Shown: positions 20,454-32,165 of the stretch, piece after piece
Position numbering within the stretch: the first letter of the stretch is position 1
How the letters are laid out: every line of letters starts with the position of its first letter
Assembly (NCBI GenBank): GCA_025200525.1
Contig: CM045762.1
Span: 77,931,217 to 77,995,216 of the forward strand
Direction: 5' to 3'
DNA: 64,000 nt
From: Camellia lanceoleosa
Lineage: Eukaryota; Streptophyta; Magnoliopsida; Ericales; Theaceae
Program-made: the position numbers and the translations under genes
Notes under the pieces: generated by a model
Database searches by the model: none
Told to the model about the DNA's origin: nothing
The model's input: the letters and a program-made list of their open reading frames with translations, nothing else

Positions 20454-23400
20454 ATGAAGTTGGTTTCTTGGAATGTTAGGGGTTTGGGCAGATCAGAAAA
20501 AGGAGGCAGATTAAATTACTACTCAAGCAAAAAGGTGCTGATATGGTCTTTCTCCAAGAAACAAAACAAACAAGTATTTCCATAACGTTTGTGAAGTCAC
20601 TCTGGCATGGCGTAGATATGGATTTTATGGATGTCGGCTTTGAGGGTGCAGCTGGTGGATTATTGTGCATTTGGAAAACTAATGTATTTAACTTATCTCA
20701 ATGCTTTTGTTTGAGGAATTGCATCCTTCTCGCAAGTACTATTTTACCCAATTTTGAGTGTGTTCTTGTTAACATTTATGCACCTAATGATGTATCTCAA
20801 AGGAGTCGGTTATGGGTTAGTCTATCTCATTTGAGGGCTGATTTGGATAAACTATGGTGTCTTGTGGGAGATTTCAATGAAATAAGACACCTTGGGGAAA
20901 TAAGAGGCAGTTCTCGAAGAGATAAAGGAATGAGGGACTTTAATCAGGTTATTGAAAATTTGGAACTCACAGATCCTCCTATGAGGGGGAGACAATTTAC
21001 TTGGTGTAATTCCAATGATGATGGAAGGTGGAGTAGGATTGATAGGGTGCTGATGTCCTCTGAGTGGGTGGAGAGATTTAATTTCAAATTGTGGGGTTTG
21101 GAGCGATCATTATCAGATAATTATCCTCTGCTACTTATGGAGGATGGTAGGAACTGGGGTCCTTGGCTGGACTGGGGTCCTAGGCCGTTTAGGTTCATAA
21201 ATGCATGGTCCTTACATCCCTAATTCTGAGAGTTTGTAAAGAAATCTTAGAATGATTCAGATATATTAGGTTGGGCTGGGTATGTGATAATGAAAAAGCT
21301 CAAAAGTCTGCGGTTCGCCTTTAAAAAGTGGAATAGTGAGGTCTTTGGGAATGTTACTATGGCTTTACAGGTTGCTGTAGAGGAACTACATGGTATTGAT
21401 TTAGTGGCAGAATCTAGAAATCTTGATGAAGAGGAGAGCAGGAGAAGAAGGGAAGTCAGAATGAGGTTTGGTCTCTTAGTAGGAGAGATGAGTGGCTATG
21501 GCTGAAAAAATCAAGAATGAATTGACACATGAAGGGAGATAAAAATACAATATTTTTCCATATGGTTGCCACTAGTCTCCAAAATAGAAATATGTTGAAC
21601 TCTTTTGAAATGAATGGGGTGATCCATGAAGAGCCACCAAGGGTAAAGCTTGAGGTGTTTAACTATTTTCAGACGAGATTTACTGAAGGGTGGAAATCTT
21701 GACCCAAATTGTTTGCTAATTTTAAGCAACTTGGTTCAAATCAAGATTTTACTAGATTGATAACCTTTTTTAGAGGGGGAAATCTAGAGGGTAGTGAGAG
21801 AAAGTGATAGTAATAAAGCCCCGGGGCCTGACGGTTTTAACATGTTGTGTTTCCATCAATGTTGGAAAGTGTTTAAGGGAGATATCCTTAATTTTTTTAG
21901 GGAGTTTTATAGTAATGGAAGGTTGGCTAAAGGCATTAATAACTCGTTCATAACATTAATTCCTAAGAAAGAAAACCCGTGTGGAATTGCAAATTATAGG
22001 CCTATTAGTCTCATTGGGTCTCTGTATAAGATTTTATCTAAAGTACTTGCTAATAGACTCAAGAACGTTTCACCTAGAATTGTTGGTGAAGCTTAGTCGG
22101 CATTCATGGGTGGAAGGAATATTTTGGATGGGGTGTTGATCTCTAATGAGATTATTGATTGGTGGAAGAAAAGAAAAAAAAGGGGGTTGATTTTTAAATT
22201 GGATTTTGAAAAGGCTTATGAGACGGTAAACTAGGAGTGCGTTTTGGATTTAATGTCGAAGTTTGGTTTCCAAGATAAGTGGGTTAGCTAGATGAAGGAG
22301 TGTTTATCTTCAGCCGGGGTTTCAATTCTTGTTAATGGGTCTCCCACTGCGAAGTTTTGCTCGGAAAAAGTGCCTTAGACAAGGGGATCCATTGTCGCCT
22401 TTTCTCTTCATTATTGTGGCTGAAGGTTTGAATATGCTGTTCCAAAGAGCGAAATCATTGGGGTTCATAAAAGGTGTGGTAATTGGTCATAGGGAAGTTA
22501 ATGTCAGTCACCTACAATTTCCAGATGACACGATAGTATTCTGTGAAGCAGATGGGACAGAAGTGCAAAATATAAAAAGAATACTAAGGTGTTTTAAGGT
22601 GATATTTGGGTTAAAGATTAACTTCATAAAAGTCATGTTTGCGGGGTAGGGGTCCCAGAAGATGAAGGGGAACTGTATGCAAAACAATTGAATTGCATGT
22701 GCCATAAGCTGCCTTTTATGTATCTTGGGTTTCCTCTTGGTGCAAGTCCAAGGAGGAAAAGTAGCTAGAAGCCTATGATCAACAAATTCAAGGCAAAACT
22801 AACCTCTTGGAAAAGGAAGCTTTTATCTTTTGGAGGTAGACTAACACCAGTGAAAGCAGTGCTGTCATCTCTACCTATCTATTACCTATCAATCTTTAAA
22901 ATGCCTGTGAGTGTAGCAAGAACTCTAGACAGGATCCAAGCTAGATTTTTTTGAGGAGGATCAGAGGTTAAAAAGAAGCTGCATTTGATAAATTGGGAGA
23001 AGGTTACAAAGAGCAAAGGCAATGGGGGTTTGGGAATTAGGAAGATGATGATGGTTAATGATTGCTTATTAGCCAAATGGTGGTAGAGGTATGGGTGTGA
23101 AGACTGGGCATTGTAGAAATCATTTTAATTAGCAAATATGGTAGCACAAGTGGGCGATGGTTACCTTTTGCTGCGGCAGGAGAGCAGAGATCGAAACTTT
23201 GGGGTGATATTCTTAATACAGCTGATAGTAACACTCAATTGTTCAGTTTTTATGTGGGTAACTATGTTGTTGAAGTGGGAAATGGCAATAGAATCTAATT
23301 TTGGGAGGACCATTGGATTAGTAAAAAATGTTTTAAGGAGGAGTTTCCTAGAATTTTTGAGTTGTCAATGGAGAAAGAGGTCTCTCTAGATCATATAGTT

Positions 23401-24145
23401 GAAAGGAAAAAGACTACGTCAAGATGGGATCTGAGGTTTAGGAGAAGACTGCGGGCCTGGGAGGAATTAGAAGTAGATAGACTCATTGAGCTCTTGAATA
23501 GCAGTCCCTTGAGTTTGGTAGACAAAGCAAATACTTTGGTTTGGAAGGCTTCACAATCTGGTATGTTTAACGTTGCTGTAGCATACAACAAGATTACATC
23601 TGGGCAGGATTTTGATGTTTCTAGGTTCATTTAGAAGAATATCTCTCCCCTTAAAGTAAATTTTTTTTTGTTGGCTTGTTTGGAAAGGTAGAATTAAATC
23701 TAGAGCATATCTACAAAGATTGGGGATCTTGAATCACAATGCTAGATCTGAGTGTGTTTTTTGTATTGGGGAAGTAGAAACTATAAACCATGTTATGTTA
23801 TTGTGCCCTGCTATTTGGCAATTATGGTCCAATTTACTAGAGTGGTGGGGTATGCAGTGGCTATCTCCTCAAAATGTTGAGGCTTTACTGGTTTGGTGGC
23901 GTAGGTTTAAATGGGGGAAAGTTGAAGATAATCTTTGAAAGGCTATCCCATTGGCCACTTTCTGGTCGATTTGTAAGATGCGGAATGAGTGTGTTTTTAA
24001 TGGAAAACGGTCTATGTTGGACGAGCTAACATAATTGATAAAGACGAGAGTTGTATTATGGTTTAAAGCTGTGTCTAGAGGTTGTTTCTATTCAGTGCAT
24101 GAGTTGATGACCAATTTGCATCAAGTTAGGAAGTGTTTCAGCTGA
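20454..24145 (+). pseudogene. LINE ORF2: APE endonuclease, reverse transcriptase, zf-RVT-like end
   Basis: ORF2 nicks target DNA and reverse-transcribes the element RNA. It starts MKLVSWNVRGLGR at 20454. Endonuclease motifs follow: LQETK, NIYAPN, GDFNEIR and SDNYPLLL, the last normally having His where Asn stands here. RT motifs are NKAPGPDGFN, NYRPISLIGSLYKI, GRNILDGVL, KLDFEKAYE, RQGDPLSPFLF and FPDDTIVF, where the usual FADD has become FPDD. A zf-RVT-like stretch (ARSECVFCIGEVETINHVMLLCP) and a tail ending QVRKCFS precede the TGA at 24143-24145. A one-base frameshift near 20502 and several nonsense codons (for example EA*SAF near 22095, VN*E near 22233) make it inactive. Confidence 0.85.
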
Positions 24146-25115
24146 GGATGGTTAGTTGCCTGATGCTGTTTGAGGATGGCTGGTTATTGCTCAAACATCA
24201 ATCTTTAGTGCCGTTGGTGATAGGTCTGATGTTGGATTGGAGTGAACTTAGTTGCTGATGTTGCTTGCTGCTAATTAGTGGTGGTATTCTTGGCATTGGA
24301 CAGATGCTAGATGCTGCTATTTTTTCCTGCTGTAGAGTTACTGTTGGGTTTTTTTTTTTTTTTTTTTTTGTTTATTGGTTGCAGAGTCTTGGTTTGATAA
24401 CAGAGGTTCTGAGCCGCTGATGAAGATGGAGTTCCTACTGTGGATATGTTCATTGTTGGCTAATTGAGCTGGTGCTGTGGCTGATTTTGGTTTGGAAGAT
24501 TGCTCCAGTTTGCAAAGTCCTAATGTTATGCTGCTAATGGTTTGTTATGCTGTTTAAGCCTGCTGGTGTATGTTGCTGGTTGGCTGCTAGCCTGTTGCAT
24601 GGCATTGGAGGTCTGCTGGTGTATGAGGATGAGTGGAGGTTGCAAATAGATAGGCTGTATGTTGTAGTTTAGAGGTCAGCTAATGTAGGAAGCTGGTCTG
24701 CTCTGTGCAGATGTTAGGAGGGTAGTGGTATTGCTAATGCTGCTGGTAGCTGGTATGCTCTGTGCAGTTGGATGCTAATGCTAATGCTAATTCTGTTGGA
24801 TGTTGGTGGTATGTTGCTCATACAAGGCCTCAGTAAGCAAGTCTGCTTTTGGCCTGTTGCTGGTTAGGGACTGTTTAGGTTGCTAAGTGTGTTGCTCTAA
24901 TTGTTGCGTTAAGTGCTAGCAAAGGATTGTGCTACTTTATCATGGGTTAAGTGCTAGCAAAGGATTGTGCTACTTTATCGGTGCCAACCTTGCTAGGATT
25001 GGTAAGGTTAAATTTGATGCTTTTGCACTTCATTTCTTTGTTGATGTAAGTTTTCGCATGTATCTTGCTTTATTCATCGATAAAGTTTTCTTTTAGCTGA
25101 TAAAAGAAAAAAAAA
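24146..25115 (+). other. LINE-1 3' UTR
   Basis: This is T/G-rich, low-complexity sequence built of TTGCTG and GCTGGT-like words, with a T run at about 24350-24370. It ends CATCGATAAAGTTTTCTTTT before an A-rich tail. A 34-base segment containing AAGTGCTAGCAAAGGATTG is tandemly duplicated at 24908-24941 and 24946-24979. The last 100 bases resemble the LINE-A end. Confidence 0.7.
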
Positions 25116-25164
25116 AGAGCATTATCTAAAAAGCCAGACTTGTCTTAAGTTTAATACAAGGAAA

Positions 25165-25334
25165 AATTATTCAATATTCTTGGAGTGTCACATGTTTATA
25201 TTTCTTGATTAATCATAATATACCATATCTCCTTATGTTTCTCAATCACCTGATATAAAATTATGAGACTTATATTTTTTACCAATCATAACACAAGTAC
25301 CACGTGATTATACTTTCAGAGTACCCAATAACTG
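25165..25334. mobile_element. MITE-like element with inverted termini
   Basis: The left end ATTATTCAATATTCTTGGAG and the inverted right end AGTTATTGGGTACTCTGAAA align with several mismatches, and both continue into a CACRTG-type word. There is no open frame. A target duplication is not clear, so the superfamily is unassigned. Confidence 0.45.
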
Positions 25335-25470
25335 CTCTAATACTAGTGGATTGAATTATTTCAATTAGGACATGTGGGTTTACTATTGATTCAAATTCAC
25401 TATTAGACAAGCCACAAAAATTTATGTGGTGTGGTTCGCAACATTAGTGGGTTGGCCTTTATGGCACGAT

Positions 25471-25613
25471 GATAGAAATGTTATAAGTTTCAAATTTTTT
25501 AATAAATGAATGATCAAATGTCTCATATGGGTGTAGGATTGATACAAGTGTGTACTCCACACTCATGTGAGCCATTTGATCATTTATTTGATAGAAAATT
25601 TAGTATTTCTACC
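25471..25613. mobile_element. Foldback MITE-like sequence
   Basis: The left arm GATAGAAATG.. AATGATCAAATGTCTCATAT pairs with the right arm, whose reverse complement reads GGTAGAAATA.. AATGATCAAATGGCTCACAT. The loop near 25542 is short. The outer limits may extend 20-30 bases further on each side. Confidence 0.55.
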
Positions 25614-25711
25614 ATAATCTCATGATGATAATGTGTTGTTGGTTTATGGAAAACAACATTGGCATAGGAGCCCCATTTATTGACAACGTTATCATGTTTG
25701 TTGTAGGACAA

Positions 25712-25755
25712 ATTATTTATTTATTTATTTATTTATTATTATTATTATTTATTTA
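25712..25755. repeat. (TTTA)n/(TTA)n microsatellite
   Basis: TTTA repeats pass into TTA repeats just before the LINE-C target site. It may be the tail of an older, unrecognised insertion. Confidence 0.9.
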
Positions 25756-25796
25756 CATAAAGTTTTGTCATGGTTACAAACAGTGACACCATTATT

Positions 25797-26778
25797 TGTT
25801 TTTTTTTTTTTTTATCATCAAAAAGAATCTTTATTGATGGAATCAAATAAAAAGAAACATCAATAAAGAGGAGCTCGGAGTTACATTAAGCTCGGAGCTC
25901 CAGTTGAAGAGAATCCAACACAAAGAGAAAAAAAAAAAAAAAAAAAGCGAGGCGAAGCGAGACCAAGAAGGCCTTTGCTCGATAAACACTGTGAGCAGCC
26001 TGACTCCGATATACACAACAGTGAAGGCAGACACAAAGCATATTTCTAGCAGGTTGCACACCACTCAGCACCCAAAACTGAAACAAAAGCCCAACTAAAC
26101 CAGCAAACAGACCATTAACAGACCATTTCATCGCAGCTAGTGTTGAAGGAAGTCACCAATAGTAGGTAGCCACAAAATTCACTCCATGTCTAGAAAGAAC
26201 CCAATGTACTCATCCTTTTACACATCCCCCCTGGTTCTATATGACTTGCACACCACTCAACCCTACAACTGAGCAAAACCAAGCTAAACCAGAACAAGAG
26301 TTGAGAGCAACAATGCAGAACAAGCCACAAATTCTTCAGGACAGACCAGCAAAACTACAGTACAGTATACTTACTGTAGATAATCAACAACACACAGCCG
26401 CATTAATATGTCTACCACAGACTCACCCAATCCAAACATCTCAGTAAGGGGGCAAAAACCAAACAACCAGAGCACACCAACACTCAAACTAGTGCAGCAA
26501 AGCAGTTACTAACCAATTAATCACCACCAAGATTACACTAGTCAAACCATAATTATTCCCCAAGGCTAATCAGCCAGCCCAGTACACCAGACAACCAGAG
26601 TCTAACATGCTGATTTACAAAGAATCATTTTGCAATCAATCAATGAAACCTCCTCTGCTTCACACACTCAAAACCTGATGTACTAAAACCCTGTTGAGCT
26701 GCAGAAAGTCACAAAAATTCCATTTCTATATTGCCTTCCATCTCTATAAAACATTAGTGCAATCTACTGCAGAAACTC
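25797..26778 (-). other. LINE-C 3' UTR
   Basis: This non-coding, low-complexity sequence is the counterpart of the LINE-1 3' UTR. It carries an A run at about 25929-25946 and ends with CAATAAAG-type sequence before the terminal poly(A). Confidence 0.65.
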
Positions 26779-27444
26779 CTAAGCCAAGCACCTTCTAATC
26801 TGTTGCAAATTATGCACTAGGTCATGGACAGTGAAGTTCAAATCTGGGACAAAGGACTTAATCCACAAGGCAATTCGTACCTCAATAGTTTCACACAAAG
26901 CTACAAAATTAGGCTCCACCCCATTGAACACAGAGTCATTCCTCTGTTTCCATATGGACCAGAAAATAGCATATTGTACTACACTCCACAGCTTCTTTTC
27001 AAGTTTCCTCATTCTACAACCAGACCACCACTGAATAACACTCTCAACAGAACTTAGTGAAGCCCATTGCCACCCCCACCCTCTGACAAAATAGGACCAG
27101 ATCAGCCACACACGAGGGCAGTGAAGTAACACATGGTTAATAGTTTCCTCCACTTCTTTGCAAAAAACACAACAAACATCAACATTGGCATTTAGGATAC
27201 CAATCCTGTGCAGATAACTAGCAGACTTGATTCTATCCTTCCAAACCAACCAACCAAAGAATTGTGCTCTTGGTGGAGCAGGAGCCTTCCACAAAACTCT
27301 AGAGATCAAACTATTAGACCCAAAGCCCAATTCAAACCACTGATAGACGGATGAGACACTGAAGCAACCAGATGTATTTGCATTCCAATTCAAACAATCA
27401 GCAACATTAGCTCTGAGCAAAGGGGGACTACTTAGATGTACTAG
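26779..27444 (-). pseudogene. LINE-C ORF2, zf-RVT-like C-terminal part
   Basis: Starting at the array junction, the minus strand reads VHLSSPPLLRANVADCLNWN and then WKAPAPPRAQFFGWLVWKDR. A CCHC-like zf-RVT stretch (CCVFCKEVEETINHVLLHCP) follows, and the frame ends in VHDLVHNLQQIRRCLA with a stop at 26779. This is the downstream half of the frame at 59619-61424. It is intact over 200 codons, better preserved than LINE-1. Confidence 0.85.
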
Positions 27445-27685
27445 TGTAGACGTCCCCGAACGTCCCGGGAGGGAAATCCTGTTTTGTTCACTTGGGCTCA
27501 CTACAGTTCAGGACTCAATGTCACGGTCCTGTATCTAATCTTGTAGAGTGCAATGCAAGACCGATGGATCATCAAAGAGTCCAAATCCCGCAAATCATTT
27601 TCAAAAATAGATTTTTAGAAAGAAGTGCCAAACATGGACTACTTTGCTGGATACAGAGTCGCCACCTAAATATTTTATTTTGGGG
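27445..27685 (-). mobile_element. LTR D, terminal remnant of a 3' LTR
   Basis: These 241 bases match the sense 3' end of LTRs A and B, from the terminal TCTACA back to AAAATAAAATATTTAGG. There the sequence switches through a short filler (27686-27689) to post-gag internal sequence. More than 4.5 kb of LTR and about 4.9 kb of internal DNA have been deleted. Confidence 0.85.
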
Positions 27686-27962
27686 ATCACCCCCGGGATC
27701 ACCCGACTCTAACAAAACAGGACTGACTCGATATAACAAGACAGACCCAACTGACTCAGTATGAAAAGACTAACTCTGTATAACGGGACAGACTCTAAAC
27801 GACATAACAAAAGCAAACTCAATACCCGAATCAGAAAGCACAAAAACCAGCATTCACAAATGCTCAAAACAGTGCGTGTCATACGACATATCTGGAATAA
27901 ACTGAGTGCCGCCCGCAGGTGGTTCATCCCTCGATCACATAGTCACCTTATCCCCCATAAGT

Positions 27963-29386
27963 TCACTGTTCAAGTGCCGATAGACTTTGCAAGACTAGTG
28001 CGGCGATGACCTTGTTGTCAAACAGATCCTGTACATCATGGCGCAGACGAAAGCAACTATCAGTGTCATGACCGGTTTGTTGATGGTAGGCACAGTACTT
28101 AGTCTGGTCATGCTTTGGAGGGAGAGGATCGAGTAGAGGCCGTTGTTCCAACGGTTTCAGATATCCCTTCCGGAGTAAGGCCTCTTGAGCCTTTGACAAA
28201 GGCATATAAAGTGGGGTAAAAACCCTCTTGACTCGAGGTGGATATTTGGTTTTTTGCGAGCTACTTCCGGACGCACCGGTGAATGGGGTAGCTGTTTTTG
28301 ATGTGGTGGTGGTGACCATGCCCACTTCAGAAGATCTTCTAGCTGCATCACCACTGGTGGTCGCATTCGAACTGCCGAAAAATGCCCTCCTGGGCTGCTC
28401 TTTCTCCTAGTCAATGAGGCCCTGCCTCATAGCATCCTCGATTTGCACCCCTATCTCGTGTAACTTTGAAAAGGTGGAGAAGGGGAGAACAATCATTTTC
28501 TGCATAAGCTTGGGCTGGAGATTACGCACAATCATCCCAATCTGATCTTTGTTAGTGGGCCTAGTGGTCATCATTGAGGCCTTGGCCCTCCACCGGCTTA
28601 CGAAGTCAGAAAAACTCTCCTTAGGCTCCTGCCTAGTCGTCTTGAGATCACGGGTTGTGATCTCGATCTGTGTATTATAGGAGTACTGAGTGACAAAAGC
28701 CTCGGCCATCTCATCCCAATTCCTCTTAACATCGTCTTCCAGTTTTGGGTACCAGATGGCCGCCACACCTGACAGGGTCCGGCTGAATAAAGAAAGCTTC
28801 TGTAGTCTGGTGAGGCCCATCGGCCTTAATATGTCTGAAAACAGCCGTAAGTGCACCATGGGATCCACGAACCTGTCAAAGCGATCAATATGTGGCATCT
28901 TAAATCTGTCTAGCAGCGTCACGGTTGCGTCGGTATACCCATCATCTATGTCTGGGATGGACTTCACACCCTGAGATTTCTTGAAAAGCTTTTCAAGCTT
29001 GCTCACTTTTAATGCCATAGGTTCCACCTCAAATTCGAAGGGAGAATCCGGTTGATTGATAGGAGTGGGTGCCTTGGATAGTTGAGGTAGAATCGGGGGC
29101 GGAACCGGCCTTGTTGGGATGTCTGTATCCTCCTGGACATTCTGGACATTCGCTGTCTCCCCGGGTATTGGATCTCTTGGTGGGGGAGGAGCTTGGTATT
29201 GGACATTCGCTGTCTGCTTGTTGGGCCATGACGACGACCTGCTGCTGTAGCCGGGTAATTAGCTCTGCCTGTTGGGCCATGACGATGGCCTGCTACTTGG
29301 CAAATTCTGCTTGACGAGCAATATCCTCCTGCATGGTTCTCATGCTCTCCTGGAGCTGACGCATCATTTTTTTCTATCCCTGCCAC
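27963..29386 (-). pseudogene. gag of internal 1, nearly continuous but broken
   Basis: Gag forms the particle shell and binds RNA. From about 29027 one minus-strand frame of roughly 355 codons carries a retrotrans_gag region (GVAAIWYPKLEDD, SFSDFVSRWRAKA, MIVRNLQPKLMQKM). It then has a linker and a CCHC-like motif CAYHQQTGHDTDSC, which is Tat/Ogre-like. One stop (TAG at 28407-28409) replaces the Gln seen in copy 2. The N-terminal part has lost its start (ATG to GTG at 29384-29386), has a one-base insertion in an A run and is rearranged near 29190. No protease follows the knuckle. Confidence 0.85.
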
Positions 29387-30081
29387 ACTTCCCTGATCTA
29401 TCTGAACTACCGGTATGTATATCTCTAGAGTAAAAGCAGATATCTCAACCCAACTACACACAGGTGAAATGGATAATGACTTCTGATCCGAAGACTGTTG
29501 AACTGATGATCTGTGCCTGACTAGCCTTTTTACCCTGCCTCTGGCGAAGGAACACTGATTTGCCCTTGAACTGAATCTTTGACCTGACAAAGTCTATCAA
29601 CACAAGTCCAATGAATTTGGGGGATATCGGAGCCTTCGGAAGATATGGTTCCAAGACTACCTAGCAAAAGAGAAAACAGAGAGCATTACAGCCTGATTTC
29701 ACTAGAACAGATATGGGCATAGCTGAATGACTACACTCGTTACTGATGTCTGCCCCAAAATTCTGCCTCAAATCTGATACCCTCAGGTAAACTGATTCCC
29801 AAAACACTGATGCTGATGCCCACAGGCCTGATGCCCAGACTTGCAAACTGATACATGCATTCCTGTAGAGACGCACTCTAAAAGCACATAGCAAGCAAGT
29901 GAGAACCAAAAACACTCCTATGTTGGGATAGGGTTTCCCCGTCCTATTTTGTCAGGAGCTAGTGTTTCACTACGCACGTACCTGTTTCAAACAACCTATA
30001 ATCGGGTAAGCAACCTGTCCTAGCTTGGAATGGTCACTATGGATTCCGAATATGCACTAGGTCGAATGGTCAAAAAGGGTG

Positions 30082-30098
30082 CCCCGGTAAAACCGGGG
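30082..30098. promoter_or_regulatory. Leader hairpin CCCCGGT-AAA-ACCGGGG, internal 1
   Basis: A perfect 7-base stem with a three-base loop lies between the PBS-like site and gag, about 210 bases from the PBS. It is identical in all three internal copies, a likely RNA-level element such as a packaging or dimerisation signal (inference). Confidence 0.5.
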
Positions 30099-30290
30099 TT
30101 TGTGTTCTATCGTGGCGAGCCAAGAAGTCGACCTTTATAGCACGCTTCGCAGAGCGAGCCTCTAGCAAACCGCTCAGGAATAGCATACGGCAAACACGGT
30201 GTCCTAGGCGCACCAATGAAAATGCAATGCAAAGAAACACACAAGTGTAGTCAAAACTAGATATCATGAGTTCGAGTCAAGTTCTCTAAC

Positions 30291-30308
30291 TCCCCAGCGG
30301 AGTTGCCA
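30291..30308 (-). other. Primer binding site-like sequence, internal 1
   Basis: On the minus strand TGGCAACTCCGCTGGGGA begins five bases after the end of LTR A. It starts with the TGG expected of a complement to a tRNA 3' CCA. From memory it resembles Ogre/Tat-type sites (tRNA-Arg), which is unverified. Confidence 0.6.
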
Positions 30309-31999
30309 GAAACTGTAGACGTCTTTGAACGTCCTGGGAAGGAAATCCCGTTTTGTTCATTTGGGCTCACTACAGTTCAGGACTCAATGTCACGGTCCTG
30401 TATCTAATCTTGCAGAATGCAATGCAAGGCCGATGGATCATCAAAGAGTCCAAATCCGGCAAATCATTTTGAAAAACAGATTTTTAGAAAGAAGTGCCAA
30501 ACATGGGCTGCTTTGCTAGATACAGAGTCGCCACCTAAATATTTTATTTTGGGGGAATTTAGGAAACCCTAACTCGTGCCTAAGGCCATGTATCCGTCAT
30601 CACCAAAGTTGCCTCGGCCCGGGAACTTGCGTACGATTGGGGAAGGTCACTTCGTGAGCACCCCCGCTCGCCCGATCAAAGATCGGCCTCTACTAACCAT
30701 GATATCGAGTTTTGAAAACATTATGTGCTCTTATTCCGGTTATTAGCCTAGATTTACTACGTGATGCGCACAGCATACAAGTATAGACTGGGTCACCTGA
30801 ATTGGAACAAAACATCTCATGTTCGTTTTGAAAAACGGTTTGAAGGTGCTACTCGCAAGTAGGCTAAGACTTGGATTTGCCACCCTCAGGTGGACTTAAG
30901 AAAACATGATTTTGCCACTCTCAAGTGGGCTTAAAACTCTCAATTCGTGAATTGTTCCAATTTAAGTAACCCAACTTTCACCCACGAGCATTCAGGCAGT
31001 TATATCATATAAGCACATAGCCTTATGGCAGTCACTCACACACATGCAAGGATGCTAAAGCATAAAACCTTACCGAGTGCTCCAAGCCAAAGAAAGAAGC
31101 TAATTAGAAAACATGCATGAATCCTAACTATGCTGAAATGCCTAATGCAACACATGCAAAAATGCAACTACAATAGGCTCGGCTATTCTAAGATGGCATA
31201 TGAGATGTTACAGATAATATGTATTCAACTCGAAATTGAAATACAATGCAGTTAGTATGATGCGCCGAGCCTGGTGCATGCAAGACAGATGAATGGATGT
31301 AAACATGTGAGCATAAGTATGCTAATTGAAACATGCCCTAATCTAACCATCATAAGCTGGTAAATAAAAGGGAGAAAGACGTGGGGTTGGAAGACATACA
31401 TTACACACACGCACACTTATTACAATTGTGCCTTCGCTCGGAGGGTCCGAATAAATAATATAGTCCGAATAAATAATTAACTACTCTAGCTTATTAAATA
31501 TTACAAAATCCTAATTAATTAACAAATTAGCTAGGAAAGCAAATAAATTAGCATGCAAGCTAAATGGACCGCCTCAGTTCTGTTCCGAATGATAAAAGAT
31601 GCATGCATGCTCGGGCTGCCTCGTCGGGAAATTCCTCGCGATGCCCCGATTTGCCTTTGTTTGCAATTAATCCCGGAATGCTGTGCAAAGCTCTAGAAGG
31701 CTGCTGATTTCTGGTTTGCTGCAACAGAGAGCAAGAAAGGGGCATGGCAAAGTATTTAACATATGTATGCACACCTCGATTCTCGTGCCACCAATCACGC
31801 ATCTCGATGCATGATGGCCGAGGAGTCGAACTGCAAGACTCAATGTGAAATGAATGCACATATGAACACAACAAGGCCTAGACTGCATCATGGGTAATCC
31901 GGAGTGTCGGCGACCAGGAAGTGAGACACGTTTCGTCGCTTTGAGTATGAAACATCCCTCGTTTTCCGTGCTTGGGCTAACTCCTATCCCAAACACAAT

Positions 32000-32165
32000 G
32001 CAAATGAGATGGCATACACAATGCGACTAACATGCAACATAGCATACGCAATGCTATGGACTAAAATGGCATACACAATGCACGTGACATAACATGGCAT
32101 GCACAATGCTCTAATGTGCAACCTAGCATACACAATGCTATGAACTGAAATGGCATACAAAATGC
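32000..32165. repeat. GCATACACAATGC tandem words in LTR A
   Basis: The words ATGGCATACACAATGC and CCTAGCATACRCAATGC alternate about eight times. Equivalent arrays lie in LTR B (about 44468-44635) and LTR C (about 56325-56490). Confidence 0.8.

Larger units (their letters stand above)
14510..25115 (+). mobile_element. Near full-length L1-type LINE (LINE-1), split by a solo LTR
   Basis: Plus-strand order: short leader, ORF1 with an RRM, ORF2 with endonuclease, reverse transcriptase and zf-RVT-type end, about 1 kb of 3' UTR and an A-rich end at about 25107-25116. Excluding the solo LTR (16502-20261) the element is about 6.8 kb, in the usual size range for plant L1s. The candidate target duplication is agagtattat (14500-14509) and agagcattat (25116-25125), 9 of 10 matching, so the ends are tentative. 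Many stops and frameshifts show it is dead. Confidence 0.75.

Noticed and set aside
32000..32165. Possible CRISPR-like array of short spaced repeats
   Set aside because: Repeats are imperfect, spacers are themselves repeated, the same array recurs in three LTRs and the genome is a plant.
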